From Salinarimonas rosea DSM 21201 (GTDB lineage Bacteria; Pseudomonadota; Alphaproteobacteria; Rhizobiales; Beijerinckiaceae), in contig NZ_AUBC01000004.1 of the NCBI RefSeq assembly GCF_000429045.1, positions 242,567 to 306,566 on the forward strand: a stretch of DNA of 64,000 nucleotides, given 5' to 3'. The position numbers and the translations under genes are program-made. The notes beneath the pieces were generated by a model. The model saw only the letters and a list, made by a program, of their open reading frames with translations. It did not search any database and was not told where the DNA came from. Positions 54,014-61,985 of the stretch are shown in pieces. Within the stretch, counting starts at the first letter, position 1; every line of letters begins with the position of its first letter.

Positions 54014-55156
54014 TCACCGCTCCGCCTGCGCGAGCACGACCGCCTGGCCGGGCGTCACGCGATGCGCGCCGCCGGCGACGAGGGCGGTACCGGGGGTGAG
54101 CGTGCCGCGCACGAAGGCGCGCTCGTCGGCCACGTGGAGCACCTCGACCGCCTCGCGCACGACCCGCGCCGGCGCGTCGCCGCCGGCCTCCTCCGCCACC
54201 AGCACGCTCCACGTCCCACGCCGGCCCTCGCTGAGCGCCGCGACGGGCAGCCAATAGCCCGGCGTCTCCACCCGGCGCGGCAGGTGCAGCGCCACCGTCG
54301 TGCCGAAGGCCGCCGTCGGCGGACGATCGGGCGCGAACAGCGCGGTGACGGTGCGCGTCGCGGGGGCGAGATCCGGCCTCAGGGCGACGAGCCGCGCCGG
54401 CAGGCTCTCCTCGCCGATCGCGAGCCGCACGCGATCGGCGGGGGCGAGCGCCGCCGCCGCCTCCGGGGAGAGGCCGACGCGGGCGATGGGCGCGGCGCTC
54501 TCCATCAGCGAGACGACCGGCGCGCCCGCCGCGACGACGGCGCCCTCGTCGACGGAGCGCGCCGCGATCGTGCCGGCGAACGGCGCACGCAGGATCGCCT
54601 TGTCGAGATCGATGTCGAGCCGTGCGATGGCGGCGGCGATCTCGGCCGCGCGCGCGGCCTCCACGGCGGCGGCGAGGCGCGCCTCGTCGAGCCGCTGGGT
54701 CGACGCGTGCCCGGCATCGCCGAGCGCCTCCTGGCGCGCGAGCGTGCGCCCGGCGAGGTCGCGGGCGGCGGCGATCTGGTCGCGCTGGGCGACGAGCCGC
54801 GCGCGCTCGGCCTCGAGCGCGGCGACGTCGAGCCGCGCCACCGGGGCGCCCGCCGCGACCGCGTCCCCCTCGTCCACCAACACCGCGACGACGAGGCCCG
54901 CCCGTTCGAAGGCGAGGTCCGCCGCCCGCGCGGGCTCGAGGCGCCCGAGGAAGCGGTCCTCGACCGTGTAGCCGTCCTCGCGCACGAGCCGCGTCACGCT
55001 CACCGGCAGCGGCGCGGGCTCGGCGCGTGCCGCCTCCGCGCGGGCGTCCGCGCGATCCCGGAGGACGCCGACGCCGCCGAGGACGCCCGCCCCCACGGCG
55101 GCGACGACGCCGATCTGGAGCACGATGGAAAGCACACGGCGCAGGCGCGTTGGCAT
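54014..55156 (-). CDS. RND efflux periplasmic adaptor subunit (membrane fusion protein)
   Basis: A 380-residue HlyD/AcrA-type adaptor. One N-terminal membrane segment (LSIVLQIGVVAAVGAGVLGGVGVL) anchors it, with no lipobox; a barrel-sandwich hybrid (VAVLVDEGDAVAAGAPVARLD), an alpha-helical hairpin (about 90-160) and APFAGTIAARSVDEGAVVAAGAPV follow. It links the RND pump to an outer membrane channel. The ATG at 55156 was chosen over 55192 because it follows GGGGA and gives a better membrane anchor. One base separates its stop from the pump start. Confidence 0.9.
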   Translation of the reverse strand: MPTRLRRVLSIVLQIGVVAAVGAGVLGGVGVLRDRADARAEAARAEPAPLPVSVTRLVREDGYTVEDRFLGRLEPARAADLAFERAGLVVAVLVDEGDAVAAGAPVARLDVAALEAERARLVAQRDQIAAARDLAGRTLARQEALGDAGHASTQRLDEARLAAAVEAARAAEIAAAIARLDIDLDKAILRAPFAGTIAARSVDEGAVVAAGAPVVSLMESAAPIARVGLSPEAAAALAPADRVRLAIGEESLPARLVALRPDLAPATRTVTALFAPDRPPTAAFGTTVALHLPRRVETPGYWLPVAALSEGRRGTWSVLVAEEAGGDAPARVVREAVEVLHVADERAFVRGTLTPGTALVAGGAHRVTPGQAVVLAQAER

Positions 55157-55202
55157 GGCACAATCCCCGAGGCGGGACCAAACGGGCGGCATGAGATCGC
55201 CG

Positions 55203-55262
55203 GCTGAACGAGACGATACCGTATCGTCTCGTTCAGCATTAAACGATACCGACCGGTCTCGT
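55203..55262. promoter_or_regulatory. TetR operators between efflux operon and its regulator
   Basis: A perfect 35-bp palindrome has 17-base arms GCTGAACGAGACGATAC (55203-55219) and GTATCGTCTCGTTCAGC (55221-55237) around one central C. A second site, ACGATACC-GACC-GGTCTCGT (55243-55262), shares the ACGATACC half-site with one mismatch in the other arm. Their centres are about 32 bases apart, three helical turns. The position between divergent adaptor and tetR genes fits autoregulation and pump repression. Confidence 0.8.
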
Positions 55263-55292
55263 CAACCGGGAAGCTACGTGCTAGGCAGGGCC

Positions 55293-55916
55293 ATGGATCA
55301 CGCCAACGCCAACAATCCCGCGACCGGTCGCGGCCTCGATCCCGCGAAGCGGCGCGCCATCCTGGAGGGCGCGCAGGACGTCTTCCTGCGCGACGGCTTC
55401 GTCGCGGCCAGCATGGACGAGGTGGCGCGGGCCGCAGGCGTCGGCAAGATGACGGTCTACCGGCATTTCGGCAGCAAGGACGCGCTGTTCCGCGACATGC
55501 TGCGGGAGATCTGCGGGGGCACGCTCGTCGACGCGCCGACGCGGCACGGCGCGACGCTCGAGGAGGACCTCGTCGCGCTCGGCCGCTCCTTCGTCGACCT
55601 GATCACCCATCCGCGCCGGCTCGGCACCTATCGGGTGGCGCTGTCGGAGGCCGAGCGCACGCCGGATGTCTCGAAGCTGTTCTACGAGGGCGCGGTGATC
55701 CCGGTCTGCGAGCGCATCGCCCGCTGCATCGCCGCGCACGCGCCGCGGCTGCCCCCCGAGGAGGTCTTTCTCCTCGCCGGCTCCTTCCTCCAGCTCGTCC
55801 AGGGCCACGCCTTCCTGCGCCTGGTGATGGGCCTCGACCACGAGCCCGACCGCGCCGCCTTCGAGGCCCAGATCGCGCTGGCCGCCGAGATGATCGCCCA
55901 GCGCGCAAACGTCTAG
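55293..55916 (+). CDS. TetR family transcriptional regulator
   Basis: A 207-residue regulator. The TetR helix-turn-helix is at about 15-62 (AILEGAQDVFLRDGFVAASMDEVARAAGVGKMTVYRHFGSKDALF in part), followed by a helical ligand/dimer domain with GRSFVDLITHPRRLGTYRVALSEAERTPDVSKLFYE. Divergent from the RND efflux operon across two operators, it is very likely its ligand-responsive repressor. Confidence 0.93.
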   Translation: MDHANANNPATGRGLDPAKRRAILEGAQDVFLRDGFVAASMDEVARAAGVGKMTVYRHFGSKDALFRDMLREICGGTLVDAPTRHGATLEEDLVALGRSFVDLITHPRRLGTYRVALSEAERTPDVSKLFYEGAVIPVCERIARCIAAHAPRLPPEEVFLLAGSFLQLVQGHAFLRLVMGLDHEPDRAAFEAQIALAAEMIAQRANV

Positions 55917-55980
55917 CCGGGTTCGGGAGCCGTTGTCACTGGATGGGAATGGACGTGCGCCGCGTGCCGATGCCGGCTGT

Positions 55981-56178
55981 CTCCTTCCCCGTAGGGGAAG
56001 GTGGCGCGCCGCCGTAGGCGGCGTGACGGACGGGGCGCGGCGCGAAAGCGACGCGTTCCGCGAAGCGGAAGCCACGGCGTCCGGCTTCGGCCGTCACTTT
56101 CGGCTGCGCCGAACGCGCGTCCCGCGCGCCCCATCCGTCTCGGCTTCGCCGAGCCACCTTCCCCTACAGGGAAGGAGA
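55981..56178. repeat. Palindromic mosaic repeat, copy 2
   Basis: A 198-bp element with end hairpins CCTTCCCC-GTA-GGGGAAGG (55983-56001) and CCTTCCC-CTACA-GGGAAGG (56157-56175). The left inner arm (GACGCGTTCCGCGAAGCGGA, 56050-56069) and right inner arm (CTGCGCCGAACGCG, 56104-56117; GCGCGCCCCATCCGTCT) match copy 1 in the same orientation, while the short inner stem segments differ. It occupies most of the 330-bp gap between tetR and the ABC ATPase gene; nothing else was seen there. Confidence 0.85.
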
Positions 56179-56246
56179 AGGATCGGCGCGCCCGTCGAGC
56201 AGTCTCCACGGCGCTGCTCGAGCGGGCTTCGCGACAGGCGGTCTCT

Positions 56247-57023
56247 TCACCACCACAGCCCCGCCGGCTCCTGCTCGCTCTCCCGTGCCGCCGGGCGGCG
56301 GGCCTCGTCCAGGGCGGCGTAGAGGGTGCGCGAGACCGCCTCGACGCCGGGGCTCGCGCGCTCGCGGGGGCGCGCCAGCAGCACCTCGATCTCGTCGTGG
56401 ATGCGTCCGGGGTCGGGGCGCATGACGATCACCCGGTCGGCCAGCATCACCGCCTCCGCGACGTCGTGCGTGACGATGACGATCGTCAGCCCGGTGGCCT
56501 TCCACAGCGACAGGAGATGCGCGTGCAGGTCGGCGCGGGTGAAGGCGTCGAGCGCCGAGAAGGGCTCGTCGAGGAGCAGCACCTCCGGCCCGGCGGCGAA
56601 GGCGCGGGCGATGGCGACGCGCTGCTGCTGGCCGCCGGAGAGGTCCCGCGGCAGGCGCTCGGCGTGCTCGGAGAGGCCGACCCGCGCGAGCGCGTCCGCC
56701 ACCCGCGCCGCCCGCTCGGCCGCGGGCAGGCGGGAAAGCCCGAAGCCGACATTGCGGGCGACGTCGAGCCAGGGCAGCAGCCGCGGCTCCTGGAAGACGA
56801 CACCGATCTTCGGATGCGGATCGCGCACCGGCTCGCCGTCGATGGCGATCGTCCCAGCGCTCGGCCGGTCGAGCCCGGCGAGGAGGCGCATCAGGGTGGT
56901 CTTGCCGCAGCCCGAGCCGCCCACGATCGCGACGATCTCGCCGCGGCGCACGTCGAGGTCGACCTCGGCGAGCGCGCGCTTGCCGTCGGCGTAGGTCTTC
57001 GAGAGGCGCTCGATCGCGAGCAT
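56247..57023 (-). CDS. ABC transporter ATP-binding protein (NitT/TauT/SsuB type)
   Basis: A 258-residue ATPase of the nitrate/sulfonate/taurine class: Walker A GGSGCGKTT, FQEPRLLPWLDVARNV, signature LSGGQQQRVAIARAF, Walker B LLLDEPFSALD, and VTHDVAEAVMLADRV. The LLPW motif is typical of SsuB/TauB. It is the last gene of a leftward operon with permease and binding protein; 33 bases separate it from the permease. A C-terminal tail of about 25 residues rich in R and E is poorly conserved. Confidence 0.93.
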   Translation of the reverse strand: MLAIERLSKTYADGKRALAEVDLDVRRGEIVAIVGGSGCGKTTLMRLLAGLDRPSAGTIAIDGEPVRDPHPKIGVVFQEPRLLPWLDVARNVGFGLSRLPAAERAARVADALARVGLSEHAERLPRDLSGGQQQRVAIARAFAAGPEVLLLDEPFSALDAFTRADLHAHLLSLWKATGLTIVIVTHDVAEAVMLADRVIVMRPDPGRIHDEIEVLLARPRERASPGVEAVSRTLYAALDEARRPAARESEQEPAGLWW

Positions 57024-57056
57024 GGCGGATCTCCGGTCTTGGTCCGAGGCTCTTGT

Positions 57057-57941
57057 TCAGAGGCGGTCGCGGGCGACGTCCTGCCAGGCGACGAGGGGGC
57101 GCGTGGCGGCGACGAGCACGAGGTCGCAGGCCTTGCCGAGCAGCGCGAAGGCGACGATGGCGGCGAGGATCTGGTCGGGCTTGCCCATCTGCTGGCCGTC
57201 GACGAGGAGGTAGCCGAGCCCCTCCGAGGCGCCCATGAACTCGGCCGCCACCACGAACATGAAGCCGAGCCCCAGACCCGAGCGCAGCGCCGTGATCGTC
57301 TCCGGCAGCACGGCGGGCACGAGGATGCGCCGCGCCGTCTCGACCCGCGAGAGCCGGAAGACGCGCGAGACCTCGAGCAGCTTGCGGTCGATCGAGCGGA
57401 TCGCGTCGCACACCCCGAGATAGACGGGGAAGAACACGCCCACCGCGATCAGCGCCACCTTCGACGCCTCGAAGATGCCGAGCCACAGGATGAACAGCGG
57501 CACCCAGGCGATGGAGGGGATCGCCCGCAGGGCCTGGAGCGTCGGGTCCAGCGTCTCGCGGGCGGGCCGGCTCGCGCCGCACAGGGCGCCCAGCAGGAGC
57601 CCCGCACCGGCGCCGAGGCCGAAGCCGACGAGGACGCGCCACAGCGTCGTCGCGACGTGGAGCACGAGCTCCCCGCGAGCCTGGAGGTCGGCGAAGGTGG
57701 CGAGCACCCGCGAGGGCGGCGGCAGCAGCCGCCCCTGCGCCAGCCCCGCGGCGACCGCGGCCTCCCACCCGAGCGCCGCCGCGAGCGGCAGCGCCAGTGC
57801 GAGCGCCAGCGTCCGCGAGATCCCGAGCCGCGGCAGCCGCCGGGAGAGGCGGCGCGCGGCGGACGCAGGCGCGTCGCCAGAAACCTCTCCGGAAACCGCG
57901 TCCTGCGCGCGCGCCGCGAGGCTCCCCTCCCCTGCGCTCAT
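57057..57941 (-). CDS. ABC transporter permease (NitT/TauT/SsuC type)
   Basis: A 294-residue permease with six helices. The BPD_transp_1 region includes TLWRVLVGFGLGAGAGLLLGAL, LRAIPSIAWVPLFILWLGI and LLEVSRVFRLSRVETARRILVPAVLPETITALRSGLGLGFMFVVAAEF (EAA loop, in part). About 40 residues of extra N-terminal sequence precede the first helix. The ATG at 57941 overlaps the binding-protein stop (ATGA). Confidence 0.92.
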   Translation of the reverse strand: MSAGEGSLAARAQDAVSGEVSGDAPASAARRLSRRLPRLGISRTLALALALPLAAALGWEAAVAAGLAQGRLLPPPSRVLATFADLQARGELVLHVATTLWRVLVGFGLGAGAGLLLGALCGASRPARETLDPTLQALRAIPSIAWVPLFILWLGIFEASKVALIAVGVFFPVYLGVCDAIRSIDRKLLEVSRVFRLSRVETARRILVPAVLPETITALRSGLGLGFMFVVAAEFMGASEGLGYLLVDGQQMGKPDQILAAIVAFALLGKACDLVLVAATRPLVAWQDVARDRL

Positions 57942-58918
57942 CGCGCGGCCACCGTGAAGCTCGTGTCGATCAGCGCGTCGAGCGTGGCGTCGATGTCCGA
58001 GCCCTCCGGCAGCACGCCGGCCTCGACGAGCGCAACGCCCGCCGCGCGGATGGTCTCGCGCTCGGCGGCGCCCAGGACCGGGTCCGTGATGTCGGTGCGC
58101 TCGAGCTGGCGCGCGACGATCTCCGGCGGCAGGCGGGTGAACTCGCCGAGCACCGCGGCGAGCGCGGCCGGGTCGGCGAGCGCCTCCGCGCGGGCGCGCT
58201 CGTAGGCGGCGAGCACGGTCTCGACGATCTGCGGATGCGCCTGCGCGAAGCTCTCGCGGACGTTCAAGGTGCCGAACGTGTTCGCGGCGGGGTCGCGGTG
58301 GAACAGCTGGGCCCCGCTCTCGAGCTCGGCCGCCGCCATCATCGGGTCGAGCCCGGCCCAGGCGTCGACGTCGCCGCGCTCGAGCGCGAGCCGCCCGTCC
58401 GGATGCTGGAGGAGGACGAGGCGCACGTCGCGCTCGGTCAGGCCGGCGCCGGCCAGCGCACGCACCAGGAAGATGTGCGGATCGGTGCCGCGGGTCACGG
58501 CGACGCGGCGCCCGGCGAGATCCGCCACGGTGGCGATGCCGGTGTCGGGACGGGTGACGAGGGCGGTCCATTCCGGGCGCGAGTAGAGGTAGATCGTGCG
58601 GATCGGGTTGCCGTTGAGCCGCCCCACCAGCGCGGCCGCGCCCGCCGTCGAGCCGAAGTCGATGGCCTCGGCGTTGAGGAACTCGAGCGCCTTGTTGGAG
58701 CCGAGCGTCTGCACCCAGCGCACGTCGATCCCGTCGGCCGCGAGCGCCTCCTCGAGGTAGCCGCGCTCGCGCAGCAGCAGGCTGACCGGGTTGTAGGTGG
58801 CGTAGTCCACCGTGATCCGCCCGGGCGCGTCCTGCGCGACGGACCGGTTCGTCAGCACGAACGGGGCGGCGAGGCCGGCGCCGAGGGCGGAGAGGAGTGT
58901 GCGGCGATTGAGCGTCAT
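57938..58918 (-). CDS. ABC transporter substrate-binding protein (aliphatic sulfonate-like)
   Basis: A 326-residue periplasmic binding protein of the SsuA/TauA/NMT1 group. The signal region MTLNRRTLLSALGAGLAAPFVL has paired arginines and may be Tat or Sec. Family segments include TLGSNKALEFLNAEAIDFGSTAGAAALVGRLNGNP (in part), DLAGRRVAVTRGTDPHIFLVRAL and DAWAGLDPMMAAAELESG. Likely ligands are alkanesulfonates, but nitrate, taurine or pyrimidines are possible. GAGGACC supports the ATG at 58918 over a longer frame. It heads the operon behind a well-formed promoter. Confidence 0.9.
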   Translation of the reverse strand: MTLNRRTLLSALGAGLAAPFVLTNRSVAQDAPGRITVDYATYNPVSLLLRERGYLEEALAADGIDVRWVQTLGSNKALEFLNAEAIDFGSTAGAAALVGRLNGNPIRTIYLYSRPEWTALVTRPDTGIATVADLAGRRVAVTRGTDPHIFLVRALAGAGLTERDVRLVLLQHPDGRLALERGDVDAWAGLDPMMAAAELESGAQLFHRDPAANTFGTLNVRESFAQAHPQIVETVLAAYERARAEALADPAALAAVLGEFTRLPPEIVARQLERTDITDPVLGAAERETIRAAGVALVEAGVLPEGSDIDATLDALIDTSFTVAAR

Positions 58919-59007
58919 CGGGCGGTCCTCGGATGGAAACGGGTCTGCGGTAACCCCGTGAACGGGGCGGGCGCGAACCGGCTCGGCGCGGGGTGCCGAG
59001 CGGCATC

Positions 59008-59043
59008 TCGTTCGGTATAACGAACGATCCGAGGCGACGTCAA
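59008..59043 (-). promoter_or_regulatory. Promoter of the sulfonate-type ABC operon with palindromic -10
   Basis: Leftward TTGACG (59043-59038), a 17-base spacer and TTATAC (59020-59015) form a good sigma70 promoter. A palindrome TCGTTCG-GTATAA-CGAACGA (59008-59027) is centred on the -10 box, so a bound regulator would block initiation. Transcription would begin near 59008, about 90 bases before the gene. Confidence 0.65.
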
Positions 59044-59051
59044 TAGCCCAG

Positions 59052-59082
59052 GTGTGGATTATCATATTTCACATTACCACAC
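59052..59082. promoter_or_regulatory. AT-rich inverted repeat upstream of the ABC promoter
   Basis: GTGTGG (59052-59057) and CCACAC (59077-59082) flank a 19-base AT-rich spacer. It lies just upstream of the -35 box of the ABC operon, where LysR-type activators such as CysB/Cbl bind in other bacteria; it also lies just beyond the exonuclease gene stop. Confidence 0.35.
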
Positions 59083-59094
59083 GTATTTTCGCTC

Positions 59095-61239
59095 TCATCC
59101 CTGCGCCGCCATCCGCCGCCGCAGCCGTGCCTGCTTGTCGGAGGCCGCGAGCGCATCGCGCAGCGTGCGCACGCCGTCGGCCTCGAGCAGCGGGATGAGC
59201 CCGAGCAGGACCCGCGCGGTGGCCCGCGCGTCGCCGAGCGCGGTGTGGCGCGCCTCGGGCGGGATCACGACCCCGAAGCGCTCGGCGAGCGCGTCGAGCG
59301 TCAGGCTCTCCTGCGTGCCGAAGAGGTGCGCGCCGAGCAGCACCGTGTCGAGCACCGGGCCGGTGAAGGACACGCCCGCCGCCCCCTCCCCGCGCCTGAG
59401 GAAGGCGAGGTCGAAGGCGGCGTTGTGAGCCACGAGGACGGCCTCGTCGACGAAGCCGCGGAACCGCGCGAGCACCACGCTCGCGGGCTCGGCGCCCGCC
59501 ACCATGGCGTCGGTGATGCCGTGCACCCGGCTCGACGCCGCCGGGATCGGCCGGCCGGGATCGACGAGGACGTCGAAGAGCTCCCCCGTGATCAGCCGGT
59601 TGTTGACGACACGCACGCCGGCGATCGAGCACAGCGCGTCCCGCGCCGGGTCGAGGCCGGTCGTCTCGGTGTCGAGCACGACGAAGGTGAGCGCGCGCAG
59701 GGGGCGATCGTCGAGCGGCGTCGGCGCGAGACCGCCGAGGAGGCCGAAATCGTAGAACTCCGCCCGCTCCGGCACGGGCACCGGCGCCTTGGCGATCGGG
59801 AGGTCCTCCTCGCGCGCCGCCGCGAGCGGCAGCTCGAGGCGCGCGCGGCCCGGCGCGGCCGGGTCGGGCACGCACCAGAGGTCCGTGCGGTGGCGCGCGA
59901 GCACGTCGTGCCCGGTCACGGCCCCCGCTCCGTCCTCCAGGCGTTCCGAGAGCCAGGCCTCGACGGTGGCGGGCGCCGGCGCCTCGCCCGTCCAGGAGGC
60001 GAGGAGGCGCACGCGCCCGTTCTCCGCCGAGGCGGAGAGGCGAAACGCCTCCGTTCCCGCGTGCACGGCGATGCGGTTGAGGAGATGCTCCACGAGCGCC
60101 GTCACCGAGGCGGAATCGCAGCGCAGCCAGGCGGGCTCCCCGTGCGTCTCGAAGACGAGGTCGCGCCCCTCCGAGCGGCGCACGCGCACGAGTTGGAACA
60201 GCGTCGGCGAATGGGTCGTCGCCATCGGCCATGCGCCGGAGACCAGATCGGACGCCGCCTCCTCGAGCCGGTCGAGCCGATCGCCGAGCTCGGCCGGCTC
60301 GCGGCGCAGGAGATCGCGGGCGAAGGCGACGTCCTCCGGGTCGGGCGTTTCCTGGCGCGCGATGAGCTCGCCGGCGAGAGCCAGGGCGGCGACGCGCTCG
60401 CGCATGTCGCGGATGCCGTCCTGGAGCAGCCGGTCGCGCCAGACGCCGGCGGCGAGATCGTTCGTCACGTCCTCGAAGGAGAGCACGTAGCCGGTGGGCC
60501 GCGCCCCGTCGGGGTCGAGCATCAGCGACATGCGCCCGACGATGCGGGCGTTCTCCTTCGCGGTCGCGCCGACGAGGGTCGTGGTGAGGCCGTCGCGGTG
60601 GATCTGGTGTCGGCCGGTGCGGAAGCGGTCCTCGAGCCGCTCCAGCGTGTGGGCGAGCACGCGGCCGGAGAGCACCTCGGTCAGCGGCCGGTCGAGGCCG
60701 ATCTCGCCGCAGGCGCCGAGGATCTCCTGGGCGCGCCGGTTGTAGAGCGTCACCTTGTGGGCGAGCGTGCAGATGACGACGCCCTGGCGCAGGTCGCGCA
60801 GGACGATCTCGAGGTTGCGCGTCTGCCGATCCGCCTCCGCGGTCGCCGCCGCGACCGCCGCGTCCACCTCGAGCCGCGCCTCGTCCAGCGCCTGCGTGAA
60901 CTCGGCCACCGCGGGGGCGAGGACACCGAGGTAGCGGCCCCGCTGCAGCGAGGGCGGCTTGCGCGCGGCGCGGGCGTGGACGGCGGCGCGCACGTCGGCG
61001 GCGATGGCGACGAGGGGGCGCGCCACGTGCTCGTCGAACTTGAGCCAGACCCAGGTCGTGAGCCCGACCGTCACTCCGATCGCGACGAGCCCCGCCAGCA
61101 CCAGCGGCGCCGCCGTCTGCGGCGCGAGAGCCCGTTCCAGGTAGACCAGCGCCCCCACGATCCCCGCCCCGGCCCCGAGCGCGATCAGGGCGAAGAACAG
61201 GAAGATTCGGACGCGCAGGGACCAGCGGGCGGGGTTCAT
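59095..61239 (-). CDS. Membrane PAS/kinase-like protein with C-terminal DEDDh exonuclease
   Basis: A 714-residue hybrid. Two membrane helices (about 12-40 and 48-70) are followed by a HAMP-like/coiled-coil region, a PAS domain (about 140-270, DLRQGVVICTLAHKVTLYNRRAQEILG), a degenerate kinase-like region (about 280-470) lacking an evident phospho-His and ATP-binding motifs, and a C-terminal DnaQ/PolC-type 3'-5' exonuclease with VVLDTETTGLDP, VAHNAAFDLAFL and HTALGDARAT. The ATG at 61239 has GGAGG upstream; the open frame extends into a repeat and that part is not coding. The set exonuclease, response regulator and CBS-DUF294 protein often accompanies sodium:solute (acetate-type) symporters in proteobacteria, which may lie beyond the window. 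Confidence 0.88.
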   Translation of the reverse strand: MNPARWSLRVRIFLFFALIALGAGAGIVGALVYLERALAPQTAAPLVLAGLVAIGVTVGLTTWVWLKFDEHVARPLVAIAADVRAAVHARAARKPPSLQRGRYLGVLAPAVAEFTQALDEARLEVDAAVAAATAEADRQTRNLEIVLRDLRQGVVICTLAHKVTLYNRRAQEILGACGEIGLDRPLTEVLSGRVLAHTLERLEDRFRTGRHQIHRDGLTTTLVGATAKENARIVGRMSLMLDPDGARPTGYVLSFEDVTNDLAAGVWRDRLLQDGIRDMRERVAALALAGELIARQETPDPEDVAFARDLLRREPAELGDRLDRLEEAASDLVSGAWPMATTHSPTLFQLVRVRRSEGRDLVFETHGEPAWLRCDSASVTALVEHLLNRIAVHAGTEAFRLSASAENGRVRLLASWTGEAPAPATVEAWLSERLEDGAGAVTGHDVLARHRTDLWCVPDPAAPGRARLELPLAAAREEDLPIAKAPVPVPERAEFYDFGLLGGLAPTPLDDRPLRALTFVVLDTETTGLDPARDALCSIAGVRVVNNRLITGELFDVLVDPGRPIPAASSRVHGITDAMVAGAEPASVVLARFRGFVDEAVLVAHNAAFDLAFLRRGEGAAGVSFTGPVLDTVLLGAHLFGTQESLTLDALAERFGVVIPPEARHTALGDARATARVLLGLIPLLEADGVRTLRDALAASDKQARLRRRMAAQG

Positions 61240-61287
61240 GGCGCCGCCTCCGACGGTCTCCGCGCATCGAGGCCCGACGTGAATGTT

Positions 61288-61488
61288 CTCCTTCCCTGTA
61301 GGGGAAGGTGGATCGGCGCGCAGCGCCGAGACGGATGGGGCGCGCGGCACGCGCGTTCGGCGAAGCCGAAGCCGACCCGCGGCCGAGGGCACCACCACTT
61401 CCGCTTCGCGGAACGCGTCGCTGCGCGCCGCGCCCCATCCGTCACGCAGCCTTCGGCTGCGCGCCACCTTCCCCTACAGGGAAGGACG
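61288..61488. repeat. Palindromic mosaic repeat, copy 3 (inverted interior)
   Basis: A 201-bp element with end hairpins CCTTCCC-TGTAG-GGGAAGG (61290-61308) and CCTTCCC-CTACA-GGGAAGG (61467-61485). Here the CGCGTTCGGCGAAGCCGAAG arm is on the left and TTCCGCTTCGCGGAACGCGTC is on the right, the reverse of copies 1 and 2, so the interior is inverted relative to the window. It fills most of the 301-bp gap between the response regulator and exonuclease genes. Confidence 0.85.
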
Positions 61489-61540
61489 AAGGGCCGAAAC
61501 TCCGGCCGCTCCGCCTGCCGTGGTGCGCGAGGCCCAACGC

Positions 61541-61912
61541 TCATCCCTCCCTCCCGTCCGCCAAGGCGGCCACGAGGTCGGCGAAGCCGAAGGGCTTGGT
61601 CAGCATCGCGTCGGCGCCCAGCGCGCGCGCCTTCTCGCGGTCGACCGGCCGGCCCCGCGGGCTCGTCAGCACGATCCGGATGCCGGCGAGCGCCGGGTCG
61701 GCGCGCACGGCGCGGCAGAGGTCGTAGCCGTCGCGGCCGATCAGCATCGCGTCGAGGACGGCGCAGCCGAACGGCGCTCGCCGCAGGGCCGCGAGCGCCG
61801 CCTCGCCGTCGGCCGCCGTCTCGACATCGTGCCCCGCCGCGACGAGGAGGCGCGCCAGGGCGGCACGCATCGGCTCCTCGTCCTCGGCGACGAGAACGCG
61901 TCTCGCCACCAT
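61541..61912 (-). CDS. Single-domain response regulator
   Basis: A 123-residue CheY-like receiver with no output domain: acidic pair RVLVAEDEEPM at the start, phosphoacceptor Asp in GCAVLDAMLIGRDGYDLCRAV, switch Ser in IVLTSPRG and Lys in MLTKPFGFADLV. AGGAGG precedes the ATG at 61912. It lies between a PAS/exonuclease gene and a small membrane protein gene in the same direction; its kinase partner is not evident because the adjacent PAS protein lacks clear catalytic kinase motifs. Confidence 0.92.
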   Translation of the reverse strand: MVARRVLVAEDEEPMRAALARLLVAAGHDVETAADGEAALAALRRAPFGCAVLDAMLIGRDGYDLCRAVRADPALAGIRIVLTSPRGRPVDREKARALGADAMLTKPFGFADLVAALADGREG

Positions 61913-61985
61913 CGCCTCCTCCTCGCGCCCTCCCCGGGCGATCGTCACGAGCGGCGCGGTTGACCCCGCGCTCGCCCCTCGCGTG

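Noticed and set aside
61240..61467. 76-residue N-terminal extension of the exonuclease hybrid
   Set aside because: It translates through the mosaic repeat at 61288-61488. The ATG at 61239 has a GGAGG and leads directly to the first membrane helix.
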